Positions 21,834 to 31,485 of a DNA stretch of 50,315 bases are shown in pieces. Where the stretch lies: assembly GCA_030770425.1 (NCBI GenBank), contig JASJFT010000282.1, positions 1 to 50,315 of the forward strand. The letters run 5' to 3'. The notes beneath the pieces were generated by a model that was given only the letters and a program-made list of their open reading frames with translations, was not told the origin of the DNA and searched no databases. The stretch is from Darksidea phi (taxonomy: Eukaryota; Ascomycota; Dothideomycetes; Pleosporales; Lentitheciaceae). Within the stretch, counting starts at the first letter, position 1. The number at the start of each line of letters is the position of its first letter. The translations under genes were made by a program, and so were the position numbers.

Positions 21834-24485
21834 TTATATCTCTACGTATCTCCACTCTAGCTCATCTGCTTTGCATCCCTCCACATGCACTTCAAATTTC
21901 TCTCCGGGCACGAGATCAAACCCGTTGTTGCTCAATTTGACACCTTGCTTCTCGCTAAACATGAAGCCTTTCACTGGCTTCCGCACAGATACAAATACTA
22001 CTGTCCTATCTTCAGAATATGAGACAGCCAAGCCGCGATCGGGGAAGCTAAGGTACTTAATTGGATCCGGCCATGAGATGTCGCTCGCTACCAGCTTGCC
22101 TTCGATGCTGAGCGTAGCATGTATGACGAACGGATCCGCTTTCAAATCGTCGAATGGTATGTTTTCGTCCTGTACGTTAGATATTCTGACCTTTCGGTTT
22201 TGAAAGACTTCCGTCGTCCCGTTTGCCATAATCTGCACCTCTTCCTTCAGGCTCGGTACTACCTCCTCTCCGCTCCTCACGGAAACAAACCTCACCACCA
22301 CTTCTGCCTTCATCTTCTCCGTCTCACTATTCGCGACCCAGAGATCAAACTCTACATCCTCCCATATCTCCCTCATATCAATATGACTAGTGTCCCTCTG
22401 CCACAGCTCATCTGCCGGTCTCACAGTCCACTCATTCACCTTTCTCTGCACGCCCACCGTAACCTGTTCCAACGCGCGCTTGATTGCGTAGTACGCTAGT
22501 TTTGGAACTCTGTAGTAGTCCACTACCGCCCAACTCATGGTAGGCCAACAGTCATTGAACTGCCAAACTAGAACACCTCCGCACTTGCGATTTCCCGGCG
22601 TGCCCCAATCACGGCGCCAGGACTTGTATGCCCACGACAAAGCATCCATCTGCATGACTTGTGTGAGATGCGTGAAGGAGGGTAAATCATATCGGATGCG
22701 GAAGTTCTCAGCGACGTATGAGATGAGGCGACGTTCATGGCCAATGGCTTTGTTGCGGAAGTCCATTGCCATAGATCCTGGGTAGCGGTCTTCCTCTCTG
22801 GTGATGCACCTCTCAAGTGTTTCGTCGTGCGGATAAGCTTCCATTCCAAACTCTGAGACGAAACGACCGCCCATTCGCGGCAGTCGCTGGTATGGTTCCA
22901 TAGAGCCGTGCCAAACGTTCCATTGGTGTATGTCGCCGACTGTAGGATCTACTTTCAGTGTTGTAGATATGCCGTTGCCAAATGGCGATGAAGGATGGTA
23001 GGGGACGCCTTTTGTTTCCTCTTTTACTATTTTAGGAAGTAAATACTCGTAGAGATATCGGGCCGGAAAGTTCGTCTTAAGCCAGGATTTTGGATCTTTG
23101 TCTTCGGTGTAGTTGTATTCTAGTCCATATCGTTCAACAATCTGGTAGTCTTCGTTGTTGCCCGCCCATATGACGAGACTAGGGTGATTACGCAGTCTAC
23201 GAACGTTTTGGCGGGCTTCAGTTTCTACAGATTTGAGATAGGAATGATAAGCTGGATAGTTTGCGCATGCGAAAGCAAAGTCTTGCCAAATCAAGACACC
23301 AAGCTCGTCGGCGGCAGCGAATAATGAATCAGCTTCGTAGATTCCGCCACCCCAAACGCGTAGCATGATCTGGTTTCCTGCTACAGCTGTTCGGATCCAC
23401 GATCGACATTCGGCAGGAGTTATTCGCGAGAGAAAAGAGTCGGCCGGGACCCAACAGCTGCCGCCGCAGAAGACGTCGATGTTGTTGATACGGAAGTAGA
23501 AGGAAGTGCCGTAGGTGTCGCATTCCTGCATGAGCTCGACTTTGCGAAAGCCAATAACTTTATGCGCTTGATCAATGGGCGATGATGTTGATGCGTTTGA
23601 TGTTGTTGGCGGATATAGGGATGCGGTAACTCTGTAGAGTGGCTGTTGACCATAACCTCGCGGCCACCAGAGGGAAATATCGGAAAACTCGAAGTTTGCA
23701 CCCAGTACACCTTCTTCCTGGCCCTCAAGTTGCTTGAAAGCATCAAGGAAAACGATGAATTGATCATCCTTCTCGATCTCGGCCTTGACTTTCCCATCGC
23801 CTTCGACCCTGACCAACACCTTTCCCTTCACTTTCTTCAAGTCGTCACTGAGTTCGTACTCTACCCACGCATCATCAATTCGAGCCACATACGTCTCCAG
23901 AAAGATTGGCTTCCACGGGCCGCAACCGAGGAGTATCGGCCCCCAATCCCATCCCCAATGATACTGCGCCTTTCTAACAGGCCCACGTGAAATTTCAGTC
24001 TGATGCACAATAAATCTATGCTCTTTATGCTCTTGCACAAGCTCCAACCCTTTCTGCCTCGCTGATTCAAAAACAATCTCCAGGGTAGCTTCTTCCACTG
24101 AATCTTTTCCGACAAGATCAGTGACATCGATACGGTGTTTCACAAACATGTTTTCCGACTCGAGGATCAGTTTCCCGTTTAGGTATACCGAGGCAAACGT
24201 GTCCAGTCCTTCGAATTGCAGGACTGTTCGCACGTCGGCTTTCCCATCTCCCAGAGGAGGAGAAAGGGTATTTCGGTACGTCCATGTTTTGTCGGCGATC
24301 CAGCGGGCGGAAAGCTCATTGAGGTTCTTGAAAGGATCTGAGATCTTGTTGTTCTTCAGGAGATCCAGATGTATTTCCGTAGGCAAATCATTGGCTGGTA
24401 GATATTCCGAGGCTGAGGAGCGGTCGCCCTGCTTGAACGTCCATCCAGATGAGAGAGCTCGCCAGGAGCGCGTTGAGGCCACCAT
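21834..24485 (-). CDS. mndB: GH2 beta-mannosidase (mannosidase B type, intracellular)
   Basis: A one-exon ORF of 883 aa from ATG at 24485 (start MVASTRSWRALSSGW). The open frame extends a few codons upstream only through a TTG, so 24485 is the start. Full GH2 layout: sugar-binding jelly roll (residues ~10-190), immunoglobulin-like domain, TIM barrel, then C-terminal beta domains. Acid/base Glu is E445 in WAGNNEDYQ, nucleophile Glu is E545 in FVSEFGMEAYPH. It hydrolyses terminal beta-1,4-mannose from manno-oligosaccharides. No signal peptide is seen, as in MndB-type enzymes, so substrate must be imported. A sugar porter gene starts 381 bp away in the opposite direction, and the intervening promoter holds a CGG-N11-CCG. 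Length is normal for the family. Confidence 0.93.
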   Translation of the reverse strand: MVASTRSWRALSSGWTFKQGDRSSASEYLPANDLPTEIHLDLLKNNKISDPFKNLNELSARWIADKTWTYRNTLSPPLGDGKADVRTVLQFEGLDTFASVYLNGKLILESENMFVKHRIDVTDLVGKDSVEEATLEIVFESARQKGLELVQEHKEHRFIVHQTEISRGPVRKAQYHWGWDWGPILLGCGPWKPIFLETYVARIDDAWVEYELSDDLKKVKGKVLVRVEGDGKVKAEIEKDDQFIVFLDAFKQLEGQEEGVLGANFEFSDISLWWPRGYGQQPLYRVTASLYPPTTSNASTSSPIDQAHKVIGFRKVELMQECDTYGTSFYFRINNIDVFCGGSCWVPADSFLSRITPAECRSWIRTAVAGNQIMLRVWGGGIYEADSLFAAADELGVLIWQDFAFACANYPAYHSYLKSVETEARQNVRRLRNHPSLVIWAGNNEDYQIVERYGLEYNYTEDKDPKSWLKTNFPARYLYEYLLPKIVKEETKGVPYHPSSPFGNGISTTLKVDPTVGDIHQWNVWHGSMEPYQRLPRMGGRFVSEFGMEAYPHDETLERCITREEDRYPGSMAMDFRNKAIGHERRLISYVAENFRIRYDLPSFTHLTQVMQMDALSWAYKSWRRDWGTPGNRKCGGVLVWQFNDCWPTMSWAVVDYYRVPKLAYYAIKRALEQVTVGVQRKVNEWTVRPADELWQRDTSHIDMREIWEDVEFDLWVANSETEKMKAEVVVRFVSVRSGEEVVPSLKEEVQIMANGTTEVFQNRKVRISNVQDENIPFDDLKADPFVIHATLSIEGKLVASDISWPDPIKYLSFPDRGLAVSYSEDRTVVFVSVRKPVKGFMFSEKQGVKLSNNGFDLVPGEKFEVHVEGCKADELEWRYVEI

Positions 24486-24866
24486 GATGTCTTTCAACAC
24501 AGGCAAGCTCGCGATGTCGAAGCAAGCTTTACGTCAAGTACGAAAGCAGTGTACTGTGCTGAATCATTGCCAAGTTGTTGTCTTCGTAGTTATATCCGAA
24601 AATCTTGAAGGGTGCATGCGACTAGACGATCGTGATGCGGGGTGAACCTACGTGGGGCAACGATCACCACCCTCAGACCACCTTTTTCCCGCTCCTCGGG
24701 CAGAACACTACCGACGTCTCTCACCGAGTATGCGCCTAGCCTGCAACGGTAAGATGCGACGTGACCTTACTATAAGAGATGATGACACCCCGGCGCTTGG
24801 GACCGATGGCGGGGACCCCGCATTTTATCAACCTTGAGTGAGCTTTGCAACGAACCAAGTGTCAAA
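24486..24866. promoter_or_regulatory. Shared divergent promoter of beta-mannosidase and sugar porter
   Basis: A 381-bp region with no gene of its own. The geometry alone suggests co-regulation of the two flanking genes. Confidence 0.6.
24697..24713. promoter_or_regulatory. CGG-N11-CCG palindrome, candidate CLR-2/ManR-type zinc-cluster site
   Basis: CGG at 24697-24699 and CCG at 24711-24713, separated by exactly 11 bases, in the middle of the divergent promoter. CGGN11CCG is the spacing reported for CLR-2/ClrB-ManR regulators of cellulose and mannan genes. Seen directly; binding is inferred, and one match of six fixed bases can occur by chance. Confidence 0.5.
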
Positions 24867-26708
24867 ATGGCTGGCAAAGAAGCACAGAAAGAAGAATATG
24901 TGGGCGAAAAGACGTTGACAGAGGATGGCAGGAAGATTGTCGAGGAAGGTGAGGTGGAAGCCGTCAACCCGTCTTTCGCAACAATAATGGCGAAGCATAA
25001 GCCGAACCCTTGGGGGAGAGGCCACCTGCAGCTATACGCACTGGCAGCAATCTGCTTCCTAAATTCGACTATGAGCGGTCAGTCGTACCTCCCTCCTCTG
25101 AACCTTTTCCTAACAATATTCAGGCTTCGATGGCTCGCTCATGGGCAGCATCAACGTGCTCCCCAACTATACCAAATACTATGGCCTTCCGCAAACAGGG
25201 ACGGCATCAACCGGCATCGTCTTCGCCATCTTTCAGATTGGGCAGATGTGCGCTGCGCTCTTCGTTTGGGTAGCCGACTGGCTCGGCCGTCGATGGCTAA
25301 TCTTTATTGGGACTGCGGGGGTCATCTTGGGTACAATTGTTACGGCGACTGCGAAGACGTTGCCTACGTTCATCGGGGGCCGCTTCTTACTGAGCTTTTT
25401 CGCACAGATGGCGTGTTCAGCGTCTCCTCTGTATCTGGTTGAGGTCGCGCCGCCGCAGTATCGTGGTACTTTGGCTGGAATGTATAACACTTTCTACTAC
25501 TTTGTGAGCAACCCTTTTCTTGAGGTCAGTCGGGGGGTTGATCATAGTACAGGGTTCTATCCTCGCCACTTCCTCCGTCTACGGCGCGCACAAACACCTC
25601 CGTGGTAATCTCGACTGGCGTTTACCGCTTTGGCTACAAATGGTCTGTCCCGGTCTAGTATGCTGCGTCATTCTCTTCTTCCCAGAGTCGCCTCGATGGC
25701 TCATCGGCAAAGATCGTCACGGAGAAGCTCTCGACTTCCTCATTAAGCATCATGCAAATGGTGACCCGGACCATCCACTCGTTGCCCTTGAGATGGCCGA
25801 GATGATCGAATCGTTGCGCAAGGATCCCGTGACGGGATGGCACAACTTCTTCGACCTAAGTGTCTTGTTCAAGACGAGGGCGAGGAGATATCGAACCATG
25901 TTGAACATGACCTTCGCGTGGTTTGGCCAGTTCTCAGGGAACAAGTGAGCTTCAAACCCTCCCGACACCCATCACCCTGTTAACGTAGAGCAGTGTGATT
26001 TCGTACTATCTTCCTTACCTCCTAGCAAACGTTGGCATCAAAGACGCAGACACCAAGCTCCTCCTCAACATCATGTACGCTCTCGAAGGCTTCATCTTCG
26101 CGACCGCCGGAGCCCGCTTACATGACGTCTTTGGACGGCGCAAGATGCTGCTCACTGCTACGGCCGGGCTCATCATCGCTCTGGCTATCACCGCTGGTAC
26201 GGCGGCCGGATACGTCAAAACCGGCAGTAAGACGAGTTCTTCGGCGTCCATCGGATTCATTTTCGTGTTTGGTGCCATCTTTGCTTTCGCGTTCACATCA
26301 ATGCAGCCCATCTACCCAGCGGAGGTGATGGCGAACGATATGCGCGCGAAGGGTATGGGCACATATAAGATCGTGGGTGGTGCTGCGGGCTTCATCAACA
26401 CATTTGCCGGACCTATTGCTCTCTCCAATGTAAGTTCGCTGGTCGCGCGCGAAGATCACCGGCTAACCCTATGATAGATTGGTTATTGGTTCTACGTCTT
26501 CTTTGTCTTCTGGGATCTTTTCGAGTTTGCCTTCATGTACTTCTTCTTTGTCGAAACAAAGGGTCTCACTCTTGAGGAGATGGACGATATTTTTGAGGCG
26601 AAGAATCCTAGAAAGGCGAGCACACAGAAGAGAAAGGTGAAGGTGAGGACAGTTCTGGGCAACGATGGTAAAGTTGAGCAGGAAATTGTCGGTAAATCCG
26701 ATGCATAG
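24867..26708 (+). CDS. MFS sugar porter, lactose-permease/cellodextrin-transporter-like
   Basis: Five exons: 24867-25077, 25124-25503, 25553-25944, 25991-26429, 26478-26708; four introns of 46-49 bp; 550 aa. The frame upstream of 24867 begins only at TTG, so ATG 24867 is used. Splicing restores MSGFDGSLMGSINVLP, FYYFGSILATSSVYG and FSGNNSVISYYLP. Sugar-porter signatures are present: WLGRRW in loop 2-3, PESPRWL after TM6, HDVFGRRK in loop 8-9, and ETKGLTLEEMDDIFE after TM12. The segment HANGDPDHPLVALEMAEM is typical of the lactose/cellodextrin permease clade. It likely imports a di- or oligosaccharide by proton symport; the partner mannosidase suggests manno-oligosaccharides (inference). The C-terminus is basic. 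Confidence 0.92.
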
Positions 26709-26898
26709 GGGTATGAGAGTATGCTCAAGGCCATCAGAAGTAGACTAATACTAATCCGGTTAGCCTTTCTTCTCTTCACCTCCTACACCTAATTACAAGG
26801 GGGAATCATGAACGGGCTGACCCGAGGGTTTTGCCGAACGCCACCGATTCGTCACGCTATGCCGTTTTCTGTGTATATTACATACAAAATAACATTCT
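26709..26898. other. 3' flank of the sugar porter gene
   Basis: Short AT-rich sequence between the porter stop and the tandem repeat; no ORF. Confidence 0.4.
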
Positions 26899-27135
26899 AT
26901 TAGTCCAATAGTAGTACTTCAGGGCCTATTCCAAGCGCTCTTCTATCTACTCATTAGTCTCCTTGTAGTACTTTAGGGCCTATTCCAAGCGCTCTTCCAT
27001 CTACATATTAGTCCCCTAGTAGTACTTCAGGGCCTATTTCAAGCGCTCTTCTATCTACTCATTAGTCCCCTTGTAGTACTTTAGGGCCTATTCCAAGCGC
27101 TCCTCCATCTACTTATTAGTCCAATAGTACTAGCA
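26899..27135. repeat. 54-bp tandem repeat, four copies in a two-type alternation
   Basis: Copies begin with GTAGTACTT at 26911, 26965, 27019 and 27073, exactly 54 bp apart, with partial units at both ends. Copies 1 and 3 (CTTCAG) and copies 2 and 4 (CTTTAG) resemble each other most, so the higher-order unit is 108 bp. On the minus strand all units share one 18-codon frame reading roughly TN-x-stop-[IM]-EERLE-stop-ALKYY, with TAG at the same two places in every copy. CAG>TAG (C->T) would explain both stops. No open gene contains it now. Confidence 0.9.
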
Positions 27136-27632
27136 AAACGCTTATAAAACAAGGTATTTGATTCTCGCAGCTTCCATGCACACCCAACACACGATTCCAC
27201 GTTGGCTGCCGATGCTATGAAGAAGAAGGCAAACGCAACCGCTCCCTGCTCTGCGGGCGAGTATGAATCACTGCCCGAGCCGTCGCAGTACGTGTTGAGC
27301 TATACGCCCCTATCACAATCACATTCGCCCAGCCATTCACGGGTGCAGCCGAATGCATGAGGCCTCGCCCCACCGAACGCGCTAATAGCCTGTTCAGGGG
27401 GGACGTGGCCCGATTATACGGAACGCTATACTTAGCGCTAGTTTCCAAGTTATCGTGCATCAGTGTCAGAGCGAAATTTGTAGGTCAATACTGTGGATTA
27501 TGCTTGGTGTGCTACTTAAGGAAGGAGAAGACGAAATTATCCAGAACGGTGCAAGGGGGGTCCGGCGCATTCACCAAGCCCGTAGACACTCCTTGTCTCC
27601 CCCCACCCCCCAACCAACACCTTGATCGGCGT
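27136..27632. other. Intergenic, nothing recognised
   Basis: Short overlapping ORFs on both strands (27215-27460 minus, 27357-27662 plus) without domains. A C-rich patch at 27596-27618 lies just beyond the hydrolase stop. Confidence 0.4.
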
Positions 27633-28486
27633 CTAAGCCGCCTCTCCCGCTGCGCGCCGTAGCACTCCCGCAAGCCACTCAGGTCGGCTGATCATCAAGC
27701 AGTGGCCACCATCGATTTCCTCCACCACATCAAACGCGGTAGGCTCGATTTTCCTGGCCGTATCGATAATGAATTGAACAACTTCTGGTGTAAAGGTCGT
27801 CTTATCCTCCTTAGCAATAACGTAGGTTGAGGGTATATATCGCCAAGCAGCGTAGGTCTGGGTGCTGTTGTATACCCCGATACTTTGCGGTGCAAGTAAT
27901 GCAGCCCATTTATCGCCTTCTTCGGAGGATACGTCGTTATAGAATATACGCTTTGCGTCCTCTACAAGGACGTTGACGACTCCGTTCTAGATTAAGTCCG
28001 GTTGTTAGTTCTATATATAAATAGGGCCGAAGAGGTAGGAAAGTAAAAGTTACTGAAATATCGAGAACTCACGTCAAGGTCCAACTTCATCCAGTCCGGA
28101 AACTGTGCTCCACCAGCGGTCGGCTGAAAGCCTTCAGGCATCGCGAATGCCATAATATATACTAGCCTCATTACGCCACCTTTTAAGCCTTTCTCCTCGC
28201 GTTCTTTTTTGCCGAGTCCGACAGGAGCTTCCGTCCCGGGCATTCCTGTATACGAATGCGTAACTAAAATGACGTCGTTCTCCTCTTCCTCGATGAGCTT
28301 GGTAAGGCAGCTACGGATAGCCTTCACGTCCTCGTCAAAGCTTGGCAAAGCTGGGGAGGCACCGACGGAGGGAAGGGGGAGGCCAATGGTAGGGTAGCCA
28401 GCCTCTTCAAGAATCTTCAAAGTTTGACCGTAGACATCGGGCGTGTGCCATGCGCCGGGTACGCAGACAATGGTGGGCTTTGACAT
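27633..28486 (-). CDS. Alpha/beta-hydrolase fold protein (AB_hydrolase esterase-like)
   Basis: Exon 1 is 28073-28486, an 86-bp AT-rich intron lies at 27987-28072, exon 2 is 27633-27986; 255 aa. The protein starts MSKPTIVCVPGAWHTP, the usual opening strand plus oxyanion loop (PGAWH). The nucleophile elbow is HSYTG with S78, where the family more often has HSYGG. LPLPSVGA, an internal GGVMRLVYIMAF strand and the catalytic His in DGGHCLMISRPEW complete the fold. No signal peptide, so cytosolic. These small fungal hydrolases act on esters or lactones, sometimes in secondary metabolism; the substrate here is unknown. The second half carries the acid region and TYAAWRYIPSTYV, a family hallmark. It stands alone between repeats and a decayed ORF. 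Confidence 0.9.
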
Positions 28487-28707
28487 ATTTGGAAATAAGT
28501 TAGGGGAATGGTAAAGAAATATTCTGTTGAATGAGGTTAAGAAGTAAAGGGAGGGAGTGTCGACCGTTAAAGGAGTCGAGCAATGCGGGGAGTCGGGGGC
28601 CAGGTATTGTGCCGCAATCACAACGCCGTTTGCACCGCGTTGGTGACTAGTGCTTACGCGCCGACCGGTTCGAGGCCTTGACGCAATAGTCTCATTGGTT
28701 ACTTTGA

Positions 28708-29199
28708 TCAGGCTTCTCACCGGCTGCTTTTGTCCCGCAGGTGACGATTTACAAGGTTGCTCATGCGTCTATTTTCCGTTCTAACCAAATTAGGACACTA
28801 CCTATATATGGTAGGACACGGTCTATGTAGGATGCTATTAGGACAACGTCTAATGAGCAGTCAATATTTAAGGCTATTTGGCGGCATGTTATTCCGCGCA
28901 CTGCATTTCTTTGGCCAGGGCTAGTTTTCGCTATCGTAGGGGGGCTTATCTTAGGGCTTATAAGAGGCAGGCGCATAGTATTTATCGTGTCTAAAGCTAT
29001 TCGGCGTATTAGGATTCGAAGAAGACAGGATAGGTAAAAAGCGCATCAATCACTTAATAGACAGGACGGGTCAGTGGATGGAGGGTTTACAGCCGTTGTA
29101 TTAATTACGACTAAGAATAATGATTCCTTAATGTCGCAGTCTAAGCTAGATAGACGGACTCTTTTTAAAGATCTCGTAAGGTATCTTTATAACGAATAG
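28708..29199 (+). pseudogene. Decayed ORF for a membrane protein of unknown family
   Basis: One plus-strand frame runs from 28708 to TAG at 29197-29199, broken only by TAG 28828-28830 and TAA 29035-29037. It reads like protein: AIWRHVIPRTAFLWPG, a hydrophobic span LVFAIVGGLILGLI, a basic stretch RGRRIVFIVSKAIRRIRIRR, then VDGGFTAVVLITTKNND and RRTLFKDLVRYLYNE. The TAA fits a CAA>TAA change. No ATG start is clear and no family is recognised. It is probably a RIP-damaged or decayed gene fragment. Confidence 0.45.
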
Positions 29200-29451
29200 A
29201 GCGCGCGATCTATGTCCTACCCGCTGGCAGGTTTAGCGAGGTTGCTTGTGAAGTGGCCAAAGTAGAATCGTGGGGAAGCATATGATACTTCCATGCTTAC
29301 TGTGACAAGCTAATTTACCCTTTCTTGGTAATGCTAGCTTGTAGGGGACTGTGGAGGTATGCGTAAATTGTTAACGGACAGTCACTTAGCGCACCGAAGC
29401 TTCTGGATGCTGATAGAAGTATTGCCACCTTCAGGTCTTGGGAGCCTGCAT

Positions 29452-29519
29452 GAACACCTCGATCGCGCTAGCAGGGGGGACGGCCGGCCCGCTCCGGCAC
29501 TGACCTTGCGCTGAAGGCG
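29452..29519 (+). repeat. Dispersed 68-bp repeat, copy 1
   Basis: Aligns without gaps to 31913-31980 in the same orientation, about 80% identical by eye (13 mismatches counted). Core reads CGCTAGCAGGG then GGCC-CCCGC-CCGGCAC. Not part of a gene. Probably a small mobile-element remnant or MITE-like repeat. Confidence 0.6.
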
Positions 29520-29702
29520 CTCAATTTTTCGGTGTGTATGAAGAGAGATGTCGGCGTGGGCGTTAGTGTTTCGGAAGGGGAAGGTAGGTGAAAAAGCGGT
29601 CGCCAAGGGGTTTGAAGCAAACAGTGATTTGTAATCTGCATCAAGATTGACAAAGGGGTCGGTGGTGATACTACTCTATTACATACAAGGTAGCAAGGCC
29701 GT

Positions 29703-30612
29703 TCATGGCAGTTTCGCCGACACGGTATCAGTTTGATTATTGACCTGTCTAGCTTGAAGTGAGATGGAGTGGTGATCAACCCTCTGCTGCCGACGCTGTC
29801 TCCGCTTCCGGAACCATACTCCCCCTACAATTGTCAAGAAGACGCAAAAGATAGGCACCACAACTTGGATGATTATATTTAATTTGTCGACTTGATTGAG
29901 GCCTGACGCCTCAGAACTCGGTGTAGGCAAGGCTGTTGCCGAGGACGTTGAACTCGTAGTTGATGACGTCTCTGAGAGTGAAGATAAAACACTGGGTAGG
30001 ACACTCCATGAAGAGAAGAATGGTGGCAATGTTGAGGAATACGAAGTTGACACGGAGCCTGACCGTGGAAGGTCAGCACCGCGAGAGCGCGACGGCGAGG
30101 AAAACTGAAATGGCGAAGAGCGCTGACGTACTTGTTCTTGGAAGGATGGTGGAGGAGTCGGACGAAGTAACTGTTACTGTGGGATAAGATGTGTAAACCG
30201 TTACAACTCCCGGTACTGAAGCTGGCGTTTGTACGGCGGTGGCGGTAACTGTATATGCTGCCGTAAATCCGCAGTAGCTGTTATATATCGCAAGGGCTGT
30301 GCTCGTGTATGCCGGGTTCGCGCAAGTGGAGAAATCTGTGCCAAGACAACTAGAGAGGTACGCTGATGCGGCTGGGCGGTGGTAGTCTTGACAAAAGCAC
30401 CCATCCGTGTTGCTTGAATGACAGCCCACTGCATCAACAAGATTTTGATGCCCCGATCCTGCACCACTGCCACCGATACATATTTGCACGCAGTCCGCCG
30501 CGTTAGTGTAGCCAGATTGTGAAACTATTGACACGGCCGGCTCTAGAGCGGTGGAGAGGTTAAGAAATGTTGCGACGAAGAGGAGATTGCGTAGGAAGAT
30601 GATGGGGGCCAT
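29703..30612 (-). CDS. CFEM-like cell-surface protein with Ser/Thr stalk and single transmembrane span
   Basis: Exon 1 is 30132-30612, intron 30059-30131, exon 2 29703-30058; 278 aa. The open frame extends upstream only through TTG, so ATG 30612 is used. It begins MAPIIFLRNLLFVATF, a signal peptide. Next come eight cysteines in ~90 residues (DC, IC, GC, GC, FC, SC, TC, YC), the number and rough spacing of a CFEM or WSC-like fungal extracellular domain. Residues ~125-200 are Ser/Thr/Val-rich, probably O-glycosylated. A TM helix (IIIQVVVPIFCVFLTIVGGV) is followed by a basic cytosolic tail starting FRKRRQRRQQR. This is the plan of a wall-stress sensor or surface receptor; which one is unknown. 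Unspliced, exon 1 would end in a hydrophobic tail, so intron retention could give a GPI-like form. Confidence 0.8.
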
Positions 30613-31370
30613 TGATAAAAGCCGAAGCCCGCTAGAGGATGTCTTCAAAGAAGCTCGACCAGGATAAGTAGGGAAGAGCAAGATTGACTAAGTAATTTAG
30701 AAACCGATAGGATAAGGCAGGAAAGGTGATACCTTCCTGGTGGCAGTGTTCTTTAAGACTCATTTGTCCAGGCAGCCAAGCGAGGGCACACAGCAAGGCA
30801 CACAGCAAGGCAAGCGCAGCAAGTCTTTAGGATTGGTCGAATAACGCCATCGTCCCACGTGTCGGCTAGATTAGCTCAGTTGAAGCTAGTTCATCTTGAC
30901 CAGTGATGAAAGGCTAAGCTTCACGCTCAGCCTACTGTGTAAGCCTTCGACTGTTTCCGCCTTAATCCTTTCTCCTCTTTGCGTTGTGGGATTCCACGGC
31001 CGACACCTCGTCGCCTTATTGCTCAAGGCATAGATATCCGTGCAGGAGTATCAAAGTGGATGTTGACTTGGTTGGGCAAGTTGAAATTCTAAAGTTCCAA
31101 CTGTAGAGAGTTTGCACTGCCACCTTTCCTGCTGAGTGCCTCACGGAAATTTCCAATGGCGCCTTGGCTGAACCTTCTCCTGCCCAGCCTGATAACAGGT
31201 GCTTAGCAACTAGCAACTGCAGATATAACCACCGATATTCTTCGTCTCGTCGAGGCTAGAAATGTGCCACCCCACTCCACCGCACGTGCGGCTCCGCGCC
31301 TTTGCAGAGGTATGACGGCACTGCGGCGCAGCTCCCTTCTCCGTACCTGGCTGCGCTTTGAGTTATTATA
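30613..31370. other. Intergenic, nothing recognised
   Basis: Promoter side of the CFEM-like gene, then short ORFs without domains. A doubled GGCACACAGCAA segment occurs at ~30784-30812. Confidence 0.35.
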
Positions 31371-31485
31371 TTCGAACTCCCCGCTACGCACGAAAACAAC
31401 CTCTGCCTGCTCGCCCTCGATGGCGGCGGCGTCCGAGGCCTGTCGACGCTACAGATTCACCGTGGTCGAAAAGCTCTCAATATAA
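31371..31485 (+). pseudogene. Relic of a patatin-like phospholipase (NLR-type) N-terminus
   Basis: In one plus frame the sequence reads ELPATHENNLCLLALDGGG followed by VRGLSTLQI. DGGGxRG is the patatin oxyanion loop, and LL-LDGGGVRGLSTL is the usual opening of fungal patatin-like phospholipases, often fused to NACHT or NB-ARC domains. The frame then loses similarity. No GxSxG or DGG block was found after it. A short, truncated relic; it sits ~1 kb before ankyrin-like debris. Confidence 0.6.
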
